A DNA stretch of 64,000 nt. Source: a filamentous cyanobacterium ESFC-1 (GTDB lineage: Bacteria > Cyanobacteriota > Cyanobacteriia > Cyanobacteriales > Spirulinaceae). The stretch's first letter is position 1, and the number at the start of each line of letters is the position of its first letter. The stretch spans positions 3,732,413 through 3,796,412 of the forward strand of contig KB904821.1 in assembly GCA_000380225.1 (NCBI GenBank), given 5' to 3'. The notes beneath the pieces are model-generated. The model saw only the letters and a list, made by a program, of their open reading frames with translations. It ran no database searches and had not been told where the DNA came from. Made by a program: the position numbers and the translations under genes. Shown here piece after piece: positions 1 to 9,014 of the stretch.

Positions 1-276
1 TTTGACCGTCTCGCGATTAAACCAGATCATCAACTGATTACTACAGGGATTTATCGATATATCAGACATCCCGTATATACCAGTTATATTTTGCTGTTTT
101 GTGGCTATTGTATTTTACTCCAAGCTTGGCTGAGTTTAGTTATAAACGCGATTCTTTGTACACTTTGGTTTCGTCACCGCATCCACATCGAAGAACAAAT
201 GCTCATCGCTCATTTCGGTCAAATTTATCTTCATTATTGCCAAAAAACGAAGCGTTTATTCCCTTTTATTTATTAG
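1..276 (+). CDS. Isoprenylcysteine methyltransferase-like membrane protein (3' part)
   Basis: The reading frame is open from the first base of the window to a stop at 276, so only the last 91 residues are present. The motif TTGIYRYIRHPVYTSY is the signature of the ICMT/PEMT-like membrane methyltransferases, in which the R-H-P residues help hold S-adenosylmethionine. A hydrophobic stretch follows, and the end carries the usual E-E-x-x-L...F...Y-x-x-Y pattern. The substrate cannot be told from the fragment; bacterial members methylate small lipophilic or thiol compounds. The internal TTG at 91 is not a plausible start because the motif lies upstream of it. Confidence 0.75.
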   Translation, partial: FDRLAIKPDHQLITTGIYRYIRHPVYTSYILLFCGYCILLQAWLSLVINAILCTLWFRHRIHIEEQMLIAHFGQIYLHYCQKTKRLFPFIY

Positions 277-603
277 AATACATCAATGTTTTGAGCATAA
301 GCATTGCACCGTTACCATATCCATATACTGTAGGGGCGTATTGCATACACCCTTATAAGATTAATCTCGTTACCAGGTTCAACCTGGTAACGAAAAAACA
401 AGACTTTGCCTTGATTAGAACAATTCTATATTATTAAGACAAATATGAATGTAAGTTTACTTCTGAAATGAAATTGCTATAGTCATTAAATAAAAACTAA
501 CTGTAAGCCCCTCTCTCTATTTGGGAGAGGGGTTTGGGGTGAGGGCAAAAGCCAGGTTTCTTATCCAGTACAATATTAAACTGTCCCCTAATTCCTATCA
601 TCC
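277..603. other. Intergenic region with one dispersed repeat
   Basis: No credible gene was found. The right half carries a copy of the dispersed CCCCTCTC...GAGAGGGG element (see 477-546). A short direct repeat, TACCAGG...CCTGGTAACG, at about 371-394 forms a small inverted repeat (GTTACCAGG/CCTGGTAAC) that could be a weak terminator for the methyltransferase. Confidence 0.5.
477..546 (+). repeat. MITE-like dispersed repeat, family A (partial copy)
   Basis: It begins with CTATAGTCATT, the same terminal sequence as the complete copy at 2516-2647. It continues through the core hairpin CCCCTCTC...GAGAGGGGTTTGGGGTGAGGGC (506-546). The right terminal repeat seen at 2647 is not visible here, so this copy looks truncated. 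Confidence 0.7.
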
Positions 604-1377
604 ATGAAATATTGGCACGAAACCCTCGCAGTTACCCAAAGAATCCTTACTGAATTAATCCGTCGTCGTCGCAGTTTAATCTTTTGGGCAATCTTTCCCA
701 TTTCAATTTTACTACTCAACGGTTATATTCTAGCCGAACGTGCTAATCTCGAAATTGCCGACGCAATGAAAACCGCCGCACCCGCAACTTTAGTGGGGGC
801 TGCATTATTTTTTAGTTGTTTGGGAGGGAGCGTTTCTACTGTTGTTTCTGAGCGAGAACAAAAGACACTGAAACGGCTTTTTATTTCGCCATTAAGTGGC
901 TTTTCTTACTTTTTAGGAATCTTTCTCGCTCACAGTTTTATTGGCATTGGTCAGCTTATTTTAGTGTATTTATTGGTAGTCCTTTGGGGATCAGAATTAG
1001 ACGGAAACTTATTCATAGGATTAATTATTATTTTATTAAGCATTATGAGTTATGTAGGAGTTGGCTTTATTTTAGGAACCCAACTCGCTCGTCGTACCGA
1101 AGATGTAAACGCCCTCGTTGCTACTTTTGGTGTCCCTTTATTAATCCTCGGTGGCGCATTTTTACCCACTTCTTTATTCCCGCAAGTGTTGTTAGACATT
1201 GCTCAATTTAACCCTATTTTTCACATGAGCGAAGCCTTAGCAGGAGTTTGGGTCAATCAAGACAGTTTTACCGATATTGACGATCATATCTTATTTTTAG
1301 TTATTTTTGCCTTGGGCGCGATCGCCTGCGGTTGGTTATCTTATCGCCAGATGTTAAACAACGAACGCCGATTGTAA
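604..1377 (+). CDS. ABC-2 type transporter permease
   Basis: A 257-residue integral membrane protein of the ABC-2 permease family (drug, polysaccharide or lipid exporters). It has a basic cytoplasmic N-terminus (LIRRRRSL), about six hydrophobic segments, and the family hallmark in the second half, FGVPLLILGGAFLPTSLFP followed by NPIFHMSEAL. It would form the membrane channel of an exporter and needs an ATPase partner. No ATP-binding gene lies on either side, so the ATPase is either left of the window or elsewhere. The cargo cannot be inferred. The start ATG at 604 fits the family length. Confidence 0.88.
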   Translation: MKYWHETLAVTQRILTELIRRRRSLIFWAIFPISILLLNGYILAERANLEIADAMKTAAPATLVGAALFFSCLGGSVSTVVSEREQKTLKRLFISPLSGFSYFLGIFLAHSFIGIGQLILVYLLVVLWGSELDGNLFIGLIIILLSIMSYVGVGFILGTQLARRTEDVNALVATFGVPLLILGGAFLPTSLFPQVLLDIAQFNPIFHMSEALAGVWVNQDSFTDIDDHILFLVIFALGAIACGWLSYRQMLNNERRL

Positions 1378-1406
1378 TATCAAGTCTGTTTAAATCGTGA
1401 CTATCA

Positions 1407-1471
1407 AGAACCCCGGTTTCTAATTCGCTTACCCGATTAAGTTTTAATATTACCCCAGAAACCGAGGTTCT
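1407..1471. repeat. Inverted pair of family B repeat (AGAACCCCGGTTTCT)
   Basis: AGAACCCCGGTTTCT at 1407-1421 faces its near-inverse AGAAACCGAGGTTCT at 1457-1471. It lies just after the permease and is preceded by the ATATCAA-TC-GTTTAA motif that accompanies other copies. It could fold as a long hairpin acting as a transcription end, but it belongs to a repeat family found many times in the window. Confidence 0.7.
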
Positions 1472-1533
1472 GGAACGGCTTGCCGCCTACATTTGTTATT
1501 ATTAAAGAATAACCTCATTCTCTTATTCAACCT

Positions 1534-1770
1534 ATGACCACAACTCCTGAAAGAGAACCCAATTTAACCGATGTCATTGAGAAGCTAGAAAGCCTCTCAA
1601 GCGAAGTTCATGACCTTTCCACCCGCGTTGACAATATCTCCACTGAAATGAAACGCTTTGACGAACGATTCAGCGATTACCAAAAAGCCACACAATGGGT
1701 TGTACAACTAGCATTTACTTTGATTGCGAGTGCGATAATTACAGTTATTATTACTTCAGTTGTGCGTTGA
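1534..1770 (+). CDS. Small coiled-coil protein with C-terminal membrane anchor
   Basis: A 78-residue protein of unknown function. Residues about 10-50 have a heptad pattern of leucine, valine and isoleucine (VIEKLESLSSEVHDLSTRV), predicting a coiled coil. The last 25 residues form one hydrophobic segment (VVQLAFTLIASAIITVIITS) ending in VVR, so it is probably tail-anchored. Such proteins are common in cyanobacteria but I cannot assign a role. Confidence 0.65.
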   Translation: MTTTPEREPNLTDVIEKLESLSSEVHDLSTRVDNISTEMKRFDERFSDYQKATQWVVQLAFTLIASAIITVIITSVVR

Positions 1771-1777
1771 AATTAAA

Positions 1778-2413
1778 CTAACCACAATCACAACTCGGCG
1801 TACAATCTAAACCACTTGCACAATCACCACAATCAGGAGTACAGTCTAAGTTGAGATTGCTACAATCAGGAGCGCAATCTAAGTTTATGTCGCTACAATC
1901 GGGAGTAATATCGAAACATACATCAGCACATTCAAACGGCAATGTAATAGTATTACAAGTACTTTCATTACAAAACTTATTTTTTTCGGGTTCTTTTTGA
2001 GGGGTTTCTTTTTCAAAATCTTCGCTATCAATTTGCTCAGAATGTAAAATAATTCGGGCATCTTTACAGGCTTGAAACCGTTGTCGGGATAGTTGAATTG
2101 CAGACTGTAAATCTTGTTCGATGAGTAAATTTTTAACGTGTTGCGAGCAAGAATTTTCCCCATGTAAGACACGATGAGCGCAAGCAAAGCCTTTATGAGG
2201 AGAAATGTATTTTTGATAGCAATTGATTAAGAAAACTCCTATTTGTTGGGCTTGCGTTTCTAAATTTTGGATGGTTTGGGAAATGAAACGATAACGAGAT
2301 TTTGCCAGGTTTTCTAAAGCAATAACGAGGGTAGCCAGGATGGTTTTACAGGTAAAGAGAAACCCCCAAAAGATAGTAATACGCCATCTTTGGGGGAGAG
2401 AGAGGGTTTTCAT
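1778..2413 (-). CDS. YidD-like protein with cysteine-rich C-terminal tail
   Basis: About 211 residues. Residues near 60-125 match the YidD (DUF37) family: INCYQKYISPHKGF, conserved cysteines, CSQH, and the pattern in which an aromatic-basic helix precedes a Cys-rich centre. YidD proteins are small membrane-associated helpers of YidC-dependent membrane insertion. Here the domain is embedded in a longer protein with an N-terminal hydrophobic segment (about 10-30). The last 50 residues have an Asp/Cys-rich repeat (DCSDINLDCAPDCSN and related units) with a cysteine every 4-6 residues, which suggests metal binding or disulphides. The ATG at 2413 has AGGTG seven bases upstream; the in-frame GTG at 2422 is less likely. 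Confidence 0.7.
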   Translation of the reverse strand: MKTLSLPQRWRITIFWGFLFTCKTILATLVIALENLAKSRYRFISQTIQNLETQAQQIGVFLINCYQKYISPHKGFACAHRVLHGENSCSQHVKNLLIEQDLQSAIQLSRQRFQACKDARIILHSEQIDSEDFEKETPQKEPEKNKFCNESTCNTITLPFECADVCFDITPDCSDINLDCAPDCSNLNLDCTPDCGDCASGLDCTPSCDCG

Positions 2414-2443
2414 GATATTCACCTATTTAAGAAGTAATATGCT

Positions 2444-2695
2444 AGAACCCCGGTTTCTGTGGCTACATTCTAATATCAAATCCGTTTAATTCGTGGGGAT
2501 TCAGAACCCCAGTTTCTATAGTAATTCCAAATAAAAACCAGCAGCCCCTCTCCCGTGGGAGAGGGGTTTGGGGTGAGGGCGGTTCAGGGAGAATACGATA
2601 CCTTTATTGGGAGATGACTGTACGGAAACTAATTGTAATGACTATAGCTTGAAATTTTAACTTAACTGTGTAAGCGGATAAGAAACCGGGGTTCT
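2444..2695. repeat. Family B repeats flanking a family A MITE
   Basis: AGAACCCCGGTTTCT occurs at 2444-2458 and a variant at 2503-2517, and the inverse AGAAACCGGGGTTCT at 2681-2695. The family A element 2516-2647 lies between the second and third copies, so one repeat appears nested in another. The motif ATATCAAATCCGTTTAAT between the copies recurs at other family B sites. Confidence 0.7.
2516..2647 (+). mobile_element. MITE-like element, family A, with terminal inverted repeats
   Basis: A 132-base non-coding element. The left end CTATAGTAATTCC and the inverse of the right end, CTATAGTCATTAC, match at 11 of 13 positions. The core is the CCCCTCTCCCGTGGGAGAGGGG hairpin plus TTTGGGGTGAGGGC, shared with seven other places in the window. 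There is no reading frame, so any movement would need a transposase supplied elsewhere. Confidence 0.7.
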
Positions 2696-2706
2696 TAAAA
2701 TTAGGA

Positions 2707-5700
2707 CTACAACCAGCCTTTTTTAGCTTTGGCGATTTTGGGAGGATGGACGGGTTCAACATCGTAGAATGTACCTAACCCTTCGTATTCGATGAGATAA
2801 TCGCATTCGTAGACGGTGCGAGATCGCCCTGCCGGACGCGGTACGTTAATTTGATTTAGAATAGTAACACCCGATTCGTCTACCAAAAAGCGATCGCCCA
2901 GTTTTTTCGCCTGCTCGTTGTTGCTCAGTTCTAGGGCTATATCCTTGAGGATGCTGAGATAAGTGCTGTTATCCGTCCTTTTCATCCCTTGACGAGTCGC
3001 TTTGAGCTTAATCTCTTGTTTGGGGCTGTGGAGAAAGCCTCCGGCGTTGTAGGTGTAATCTTGCTGCACCTCCCCTGCCAGCAAGTATAAACCATTCATA
3101 ATCGCTTTTTTGCGAGTCCCTTCAATGCGGTCAAATTGGTGAGTGGTTTCGCATCGATGCAGAAATTCCGATAACACGACCTTAGCATGGTCTTCCGTCT
3201 GGCGGCGCAAATCGTCGGGCAATTCCGTCGCGGTTGCGTCCACCTGCATCAAAACATCAATAAATGGTTGATTCCAAGCATTAATTTGTTGCGAGATTTC
3301 TTTCTTTTTCAATCCCCAGAAATAGGAAATAAGATGACTCACAATAATAACCTGGAAAGGATACAACGCAATACTATCAGCCGGATAGGTAAAGACAAAA
3401 TCCGGCGCATAGTCAGGGATAGACTGTAACCGTTCCTTATCGCTTTCGTGGGCGATAAAGAAGGAAGTCGCCACGCGGGGGCCGATTTCGCTGGCGGATT
3501 TAATCGCCCTGGCATTGAAAAACGGCCAAGACGGCGGCGGCACATTATGACCCAAAATCGACCCCAGGGTATGACGAGTCCGGCGCTTCATGTGGGCATA
3601 TTTGCCGTGTTGGAATTGGAAGAAATGCCACCCCGCGAACATCTCCTGAATCATCTCGGCGGCTTTGTGGGCTTGTTCTTCGGGTACGCCGTCAAGATAG
3701 CCCGTATATACAAAGTCAAAGTTACCGCCGACGAGTTCCCCGGCCATATTTTCAATCTCAGCAATCAGGGTTTTGTCGCTGACGATTTGGGCGACGACTG
3801 CCGGGAGTTGCGCCAGTTCGCCGTATATGTGCGAAGCGTACTCGCTGGAAATATCGCCGCGCACTTCGCCAATATAAGTATGTAACGCCAGTTGCCATTG
3901 CAGAGATGCCATCGCTGCAAAGGTAGACCCGACGCATTCTTCTTCGGGGAGGTTGGTGATTCCTGCCCCGGCTGCGGGTTGAATCGCCGCATCAAGGCCG
4001 CGGCCAATGTTACCGAGGGCGCTGGCTTCGATGTTGGTGACTACATAAATCCAGGGGGTTTTCTCGGCGATAAAGTCTTGGAGATGAAGGGGTAAATCCA
4101 GCCGTTGGGTATCCGGTTCGAGGAATTGGTCAATTTCGTCGAGACGGGCTTGGGCAACAATCACCTCAGCCAGTTTGGAGTCGCGACGCTGGATTTCGGC
4201 TTCGACACGGGCGACAACCGAAGGCAGGCTGGCGAGTTCGTGGGTCAGTTTGATGGTGTCGGAAGTTCCCCCGGAGTTGGAGTTGGCGATAAAGAGGGTG
4301 TTTGCGCCCACCGAAGGCGGTAAGGTATCCGAACCCGTGAAGCCGTCCAGGTTCATCACAGGCAGGGTATTTAACCCTAGTTTACGGGCTAAGTTCCCCG
4401 CGATCGCGTTAATCAAGAAAGACGTTCCCGCCGCCCCAGTGATAATCTGAGTTAAATTCTTAATGCGTTCTCGCCGTAGGGTTTCATCCTCAGTCCCCAT
4501 CATCAAGCCAATGCCCTTTGCCCCGGTTCGCAGAGTTACCGTACCATCCGGGCGCGTTTCAAACAGTTTCTCGGTATTCTTGCGTAACGCCAAGGGCTGA
4601 ATAACAATAATTTCCTCGCCGTATTTGTTGTAAGGACAAGGAATCGGCGTATCATTCTTATCCCGATAGCGAATCTGAAACACCTTGAGAGGCGCAAGGC
4701 GTTCGTAACGGACGTAATGACTGGGATGGTGGGTTTTCTCTTGATGTTCGATGGGAATTAACGGGATAACTTCACCCCGATAAATATTAAACAACCGGGC
4801 TTGCCCATCGGCGTTGACTTCGACTAATTCCCCCGGCAGTACATCGTAAATTGGCGCAACCCCTTCGGTAATATAGGCTTTGGCCTTTAAATCTGTGAGA
4901 AAATCCACTTCTTGGGCAACTTTCCGGGCGAGGTCGAACTTTCCTTCAGCTAAGGCTGCCGGGTCGAGGAGAATCACCTGTTCTTTGAGGGCGTTTTCTT
5001 CAGAAGCGGATAAAAAGGCAGCTTTGTTATAGTTGCGTAAATCGTAGGATTTGGGGATATAGAAAATAATTTCGCCCCCTTCTTCGCCGCCCCGTTCGGT
5101 TCCACCTCGTACCATGGTATAAGTTCCACCCCCAATCGCCCCCGGTTGCGGTTTCCCCAGGGGAGTATAGGACTGAAAGGTAAACTTGTTTTTAGGGTTG
5201 GAATATTCGAGGATACGGGCTACCAAAGCCGCCGCAATCGTAACTTTCTGGGCGTTGGCGTGAGTCATAATTTCTGCTAGATGCAGCAATTCTTGAATCT
5301 TCTCGCTGGCTGTAGAGTTCTCGTCATCCCGGAGAAAGCCCTGTTGCGTGAAGGTTTTAACTTCTTGTCCTGACTGAGAAAAGGTGATGGTATCCCCTTT
5401 AGTTTGGGCGGTTAGGGTTTGATGGGCGTATTCTTTGCCCAAGTCATAACCCCCCACCTGACCGCTACTGTCAATCACGGCAGTATTTTGGATTAAATAA
5501 TCCGGGTCGATGTAAGCGAGGCGATACAATGCCCCCGGTAGAGAATCCGCTTGTAGATGTTCGTAGAGAAAGCGTTTTAAGGCGGGTTCAACGCAGGAAT
5601 CGGAGTTCGAGGTGAAGTGAAAGCCCTCGTAAGTCAGAAAGCGTTTGTAGCGAGACGCATCGTTAATATCGCCGTTGTGGGTATCCCAGAATAAACTGGT

Positions 5701-6282
5701 TTTGCCATTGTGGGCGCGATCGCTCACTGCTAAAATGCCTTCAGGCGTGAAGTGATAAATGCGGATTTTCTCTCTGGTCAACACCTCGCAGTGGGGATGG
5801 GCGTTGCTTTGGGAATACATATCCCCTTGAGACGCTTGGCGAACATGGGTTTCCCAGTTGGTGAGAAACTCGTTATTGGTCAGTCCGGTTTGCGCCACCA
5901 AACTATCCCAGGTTTTGAGTAAATCGCCGCCATCGCGGGACAACTTCATCTGCATCTGGACTTCATCGTAAATCTTCTGACTAATTTTCTGAACTTCCCC
6001 CGCTTCAAAACCATTACTCGCTTCTTTTTGCTGGCTGAGGAGGTCAAAAATCCCGTCGATGGGAATTGTCCCAATCGCCATCCCTGCCGCATCGTAGCCC
6101 GCCTTTGTGCTTTTCTTCGAGCAATCTTCGGCCAAAGCGGTTGCATAGTGACGGCGATCGCGTAAAATAACTTGCAGTTCTGCCGGGTCTCTTAGCACCA
6201 ATTTCCCGTTGGGTGGGTTTTTGCTAAAAAAGAGATGTTCGATTTTAACCGGACTCAGAAACACATTAAAATTGCGGCACAT
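2707..6282 (-). CDS. Large GlmS-like class II glutamine amidotransferase / SIS-domain protein
   Basis: I start it at the ATG at 6282 because the protein then begins Met-Cys-Arg-Asn, giving the Cys nucleophile of class II amidotransferases; AAGGAAG lies just upstream. The length is 1191 residues against about 610 for GlmS. The glutaminase part keeps W-E-T-H (about 143), NAHPH (160-164), HNGD (202-205) and SNSDS (about 227), equivalent to the RWATHG, NAHPH, HNG and SETDTE blocks of GlmS. A first SIS sugar-phosphate domain has GAAGTSF (about 613) and NSNSGGTSDT (about 666); a second degenerate SIS-like region lies near 900-1000. Large insertions separate the motifs, and the C-terminal KSVTVE tail of true GlmS is absent. 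It may transfer ammonia to a sugar phosphate, but the substrate is unknown. It runs toward the left as a single gene. Confidence 0.8.
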   Translation of the reverse strand: MCRNFNVFLSPVKIEHLFFSKNPPNGKLVLRDPAELQVILRDRRHYATALAEDCSKKSTKAGYDAAGMAIGTIPIDGIFDLLSQQKEASNGFEAGEVQKISQKIYDEVQMQMKLSRDGGDLLKTWDSLVAQTGLTNNEFLTNWETHVRQASQGDMYSQSNAHPHCEVLTREKIRIYHFTPEGILAVSDRAHNGKTSLFWDTHNGDINDASRYKRFLTYEGFHFTSNSDSCVEPALKRFLYEHLQADSLPGALYRLAYIDPDYLIQNTAVIDSSGQVGGYDLGKEYAHQTLTAQTKGDTITFSQSGQEVKTFTQQGFLRDDENSTASEKIQELLHLAEIMTHANAQKVTIAAALVARILEYSNPKNKFTFQSYTPLGKPQPGAIGGGTYTMVRGGTERGGEEGGEIIFYIPKSYDLRNYNKAAFLSASEENALKEQVILLDPAALAEGKFDLARKVAQEVDFLTDLKAKAYITEGVAPIYDVLPGELVEVNADGQARLFNIYRGEVIPLIPIEHQEKTHHPSHYVRYERLAPLKVFQIRYRDKNDTPIPCPYNKYGEEIIVIQPLALRKNTEKLFETRPDGTVTLRTGAKGIGLMMGTEDETLRRERIKNLTQIITGAAGTSFLINAIAGNLARKLGLNTLPVMNLDGFTGSDTLPPSVGANTLFIANSNSGGTSDTIKLTHELASLPSVVARVEAEIQRRDSKLAEVIVAQARLDEIDQFLEPDTQRLDLPLHLQDFIAEKTPWIYVVTNIEASALGNIGRGLDAAIQPAAGAGITNLPEEECVGSTFAAMASLQWQLALHTYIGEVRGDISSEYASHIYGELAQLPAVVAQIVSDKTLIAEIENMAGELVGGNFDFVYTGYLDGVPEEQAHKAAEMIQEMFAGWHFFQFQHGKYAHMKRRTRHTLGSILGHNVPPPSWPFFNARAIKSASEIGPRVATSFFIAHESDKERLQSIPDYAPDFVFTYPADSIALYPFQVIIVSHLISYFWGLKKKEISQQINAWNQPFIDVLMQVDATATELPDDLRRQTEDHAKVVLSEFLHRCETTHQFDRIEGTRKKAIMNGLYLLAGEVQQDYTYNAGGFLHSPKQEIKLKATRQGMKRTDNSTYLSILKDIALELSNNEQAKKLGDRFLVDESGVTILNQINVPRPAGRSRTVYECDYLIEYEGLGTFYDVEPVHPPKIAKAKKGWL

Positions 6283-6463
6283 ATTCGCTTCCTTGCTCGC
6301 TGTAGCATAGACTCGGCGGGATGAATCGTCAACAATCGAGGCTATCGTTCTCTGGATTTTTACTACCCTACCGTAACATGATCCCTTCACGCTCTATGCT
6401 TCCAATCCGCAGAATTTCTACTAGGCTTAACTTGTCACCAACAACCAACGACAAACAAAGCCT

Positions 6464-6494
6464 AAAAAAAGAGAGAGTCATAAAATACTCTCTC
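6464..6494 (-). terminator. Rho-independent terminator of psaC
   Basis: On the minus strand, GAGAGAGT, an eight-base loop and ACTCTCTC form a perfect 8-bp stem followed by seven T residues. It lies 82 bases after the psaC stop. Confidence 0.85.
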
Positions 6495-6576
6495 GCGGTT
6501 AATCGATTTTGAATGGGAATATTAAGGCAAAATGCTGAATAATGACAAAAAATGGCGTTTTTTAAGTCAGCACTTC

Positions 6577-7148
<572 letters not shown>

Positions 7149-7237
7149 TTAGATGCTGTGAAGCCGATCGCGCCAAAGTAGGTGATCCTCGAAGGTGAGG
7201 ATAATGCGCTTGTAGTCATAATTCTGGAGAGTCAGGG

Positions 7238-8590
7238 TTAAGTAGTTGCGATCGCCCACGACATACCAAAAATCTCTACCCTGGGGCGTGTATTGACAAC
7301 TCCCCGTCCTGTCATGAGCGGGGATTCTCGCGTCATAGGGAGACTAAGCGCTGGAGTATAGACCCCAGCCCCGATACGGGGCGTATAAAGTCCGCCCACA
7401 GGTGGCGGACACAGCCCCTTATCTTTACCCTCGACGAGCGTTGGTACGGTCTGCCCGACCGCACTTAATCCTCGTTCTTTCACCACTTGAGCCGCCGCTA
7501 CATCTCTATCAGTGGTGTAGCCGCAATTAGAGCATGAGTGAACTCGTTGAGACAGAGACTTTTTGCCGCAGTTAGTTCCACAATGGGGGCAAATCTGACT
7601 CGTCCCATTCGCGTCTATCTTGGCAAAATACACGCCTCTTTTCCAACAAACATGGCTGAGGATATTCAGAAATGAACCCCAAGCCGCATCAAGGCAAGCT
7701 TTCCTTAAAGCTGACCGTCCTAACGCCTTGAGATTTAAATCTTCTGCGAATATCATCCCTACTCCATCACAGAGTTGATGAGCCAGTTTGAAGAAGAAAT
7801 CTTTGCGACAGTTGTGTATTTTTTCGTGCAGTAGCCCAATTTGGCGCTTTACTCTTAACCAACGTCTTGAACCTTTGGTCTTATTTTTCAATCTCCGTTG
7901 CAGCAATCCAAGCTGGCCTTCAGATTCTTTGAAAAACTTGTGTCCTTTGACAAATTGGTTCTCGCTGGTGGCTATGAAACTATTAAGCCCTAAGTCAACC
8001 CCAATGGCATAGCCGTGAGGTATAACGTCAGGAACGTCTACGTCACACTGGATTGAAACCGAGACATAGTAGCCACTGGCTTTTTTAATAACTCGTATTT
8101 GTTTGCAGATGAAGCCATTGGGAATATCCCTGGAGTTGTGAAACTCAACTTTCCCAATTTTGGGAAGGTCAATCGTATTTCCATTAACCGCATCCGGTTT
8201 AACTTGTGGGAATACAAATGACCGCATCTGTTTCTTAAAACGCGGAAACCCAAACCCTCTATCCCACATATTCACGAAGGCTGCTTCTAACTGTTTTAGA
8301 GTTTGTTGCAGAACTTGAGATTGAGGGCGTTTTAGGCTTGGGTTGGTTCGCTTGGCTGCTGTCAGGGATTTACACTGGCTGGCGTAAGTTGGGCGTTTTG
8401 CGTCGCATCGAATGATGTACTCTGACCGAATTGAGCATCGGTCTATTAGACATTTCCGAGAGTTGACCCAATCCTTCCTTTCTCTCAGTGCATAGTTATA
8501 AACCGAACGACAAACTGAAAGCCACTCATCAATGGCTACGGCTTGTAGGGGCGTTAATTTCAGTTTATACTGATACGAAAGGTTAAGCAT
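7238..8590 (-). CDS. tnpB: TnpB-type RNA-guided nuclease of an IS200/IS605-like element
   Basis: A 450-residue TnpB (IS1341/OrfB type), homologous to the ancestors of Cas12. The three RuvC acidic residues are present: GVDLGLNSF (Asp near 198), IFAEDLN (Glu near 282) and TTDRDVAAAQ (Asp near 361). Between the last two is the zinc ribbon CPHCG...CSNCG. The N-terminal helical domain SYQYKLKLTPLQAVAIDEWL is normal. The C-terminus is unusual: about 60 residues run past the usual end through the element's right end, and the last 15 or so come from host DNA because no stop occurs before the junction. No tnpA lies nearby, so the element would move only with a TnpA supplied in trans. A guide RNA would be expected from the 3' end of this gene and the right end. 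Confidence 0.93.
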   Translation of the reverse strand: MLNLSYQYKLKLTPLQAVAIDEWLSVCRSVYNYALRERKDWVNSRKCLIDRCSIRSEYIIRCDAKRPTYASQCKSLTAAKRTNPSLKRPQSQVLQQTLKQLEAAFVNMWDRGFGFPRFKKQMRSFVFPQVKPDAVNGNTIDLPKIGKVEFHNSRDIPNGFICKQIRVIKKASGYYVSVSIQCDVDVPDVIPHGYAIGVDLGLNSFIATSENQFVKGHKFFKESEGQLGLLQRRLKNKTKGSRRWLRVKRQIGLLHEKIHNCRKDFFFKLAHQLCDGVGMIFAEDLNLKALGRSALRKACLDAAWGSFLNILSHVCWKRGVYFAKIDANGTSQICPHCGTNCGKKSLSQRVHSCSNCGYTTDRDVAAAQVVKERGLSAVGQTVPTLVEGKDKGLCPPPVGGLYTPRIGAGVYTPALSLPMTRESPLMTGRGVVNTRPRVEIFGMSWAIATT

Positions 8591-8735
8591 TCTACGAAAC
8601 GCAACTGAGTTTTTTAATCATAACACAATTAAGAAAAAGCCGTCCTATAAGCGTCGAGACCCCGCGCCGCCGAAAGGCGCACCTTGTAGCTCGACAAGAC
8701 AGGCGCACCTTGTAGCTCGGCAAGACAGGACGGGG
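7293..8735 (-). mobile_element. tnpB-only IS200/IS605-family insertion (IS1341 type)
   Basis: The right end on the plus strand begins TTGACAACTCCCCGTCCTGTC and forms a CCCCG...CGGGG hairpin, typical of the family. The left end contains GACAGGACGGGG (8724-8735), the inverse of the twelve bases at 7302-7313. The PH-like gene continues outside both ends, which fixes the limits to within a few bases. There is no target duplication, as expected for this family. Confidence 0.82.
8675..8726. repeat. Tandem 26-bp repeat, two copies
   Basis: The unit begins AGGCGCACCTTGTAGCTCG and occurs at 8675-8700 and 8701-8726 with one mismatch (GACAAGAC against GGCAAGAC). It lies between tnpB and the left end of the element, where family members usually have end hairpins. 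Confidence 0.85.
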
Positions 8736-9014
8736 AACCTTAGACCCAGAATTTTTGGTAATGGCACTCAGGGGGATTTTCATGGGGTTCTCGAAGTGAA
8801 AAGCCCAAAGCATTTCGTACCATTCCCACTCAATCGTTAAGTTGTCGTTGATAATATCTAGTTTCATCGCCTGCCTTGACTTCCGATTCAATTCTTTACT
8901 TTAGCCAGAAAACTCATGCGGAATTGCAGTCACAGCGATTGTAATCGTTATAGTGTAAGTTAGGCGACTCGGGGTGCAGTTTAACCGAATCTTGTAGTTT
9001 GTTCTTTTTCTACT

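Larger units (their letters stand above)
7149..8867 (-). pseudogene. PH-like small protein gene interrupted by a tnpB element
   Basis: The 5' part (8867 down to about 8738) encodes MKLDIINDNLTIEWEWYEML and then FENPMKIPLSAITKNSGSKV. The 3' part resumes on the other side of the mobile element (about 7287 down to the stop at 7149) as RDFWYVVGDRNYLTL, LQNYDYKRIILTFEDH and WRDRLHSI. Together they resemble a family of roughly 100-130-residue bacterial proteins with a PH-like fold, where IPLSAI...GxxFWYV...YKRIILT is typical. From memory of that family, about 25-30 residues between the halves are missing, so some host DNA was probably lost at or after insertion. It cannot make a normal product. Function of intact members is unknown. 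Confidence 0.75.
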
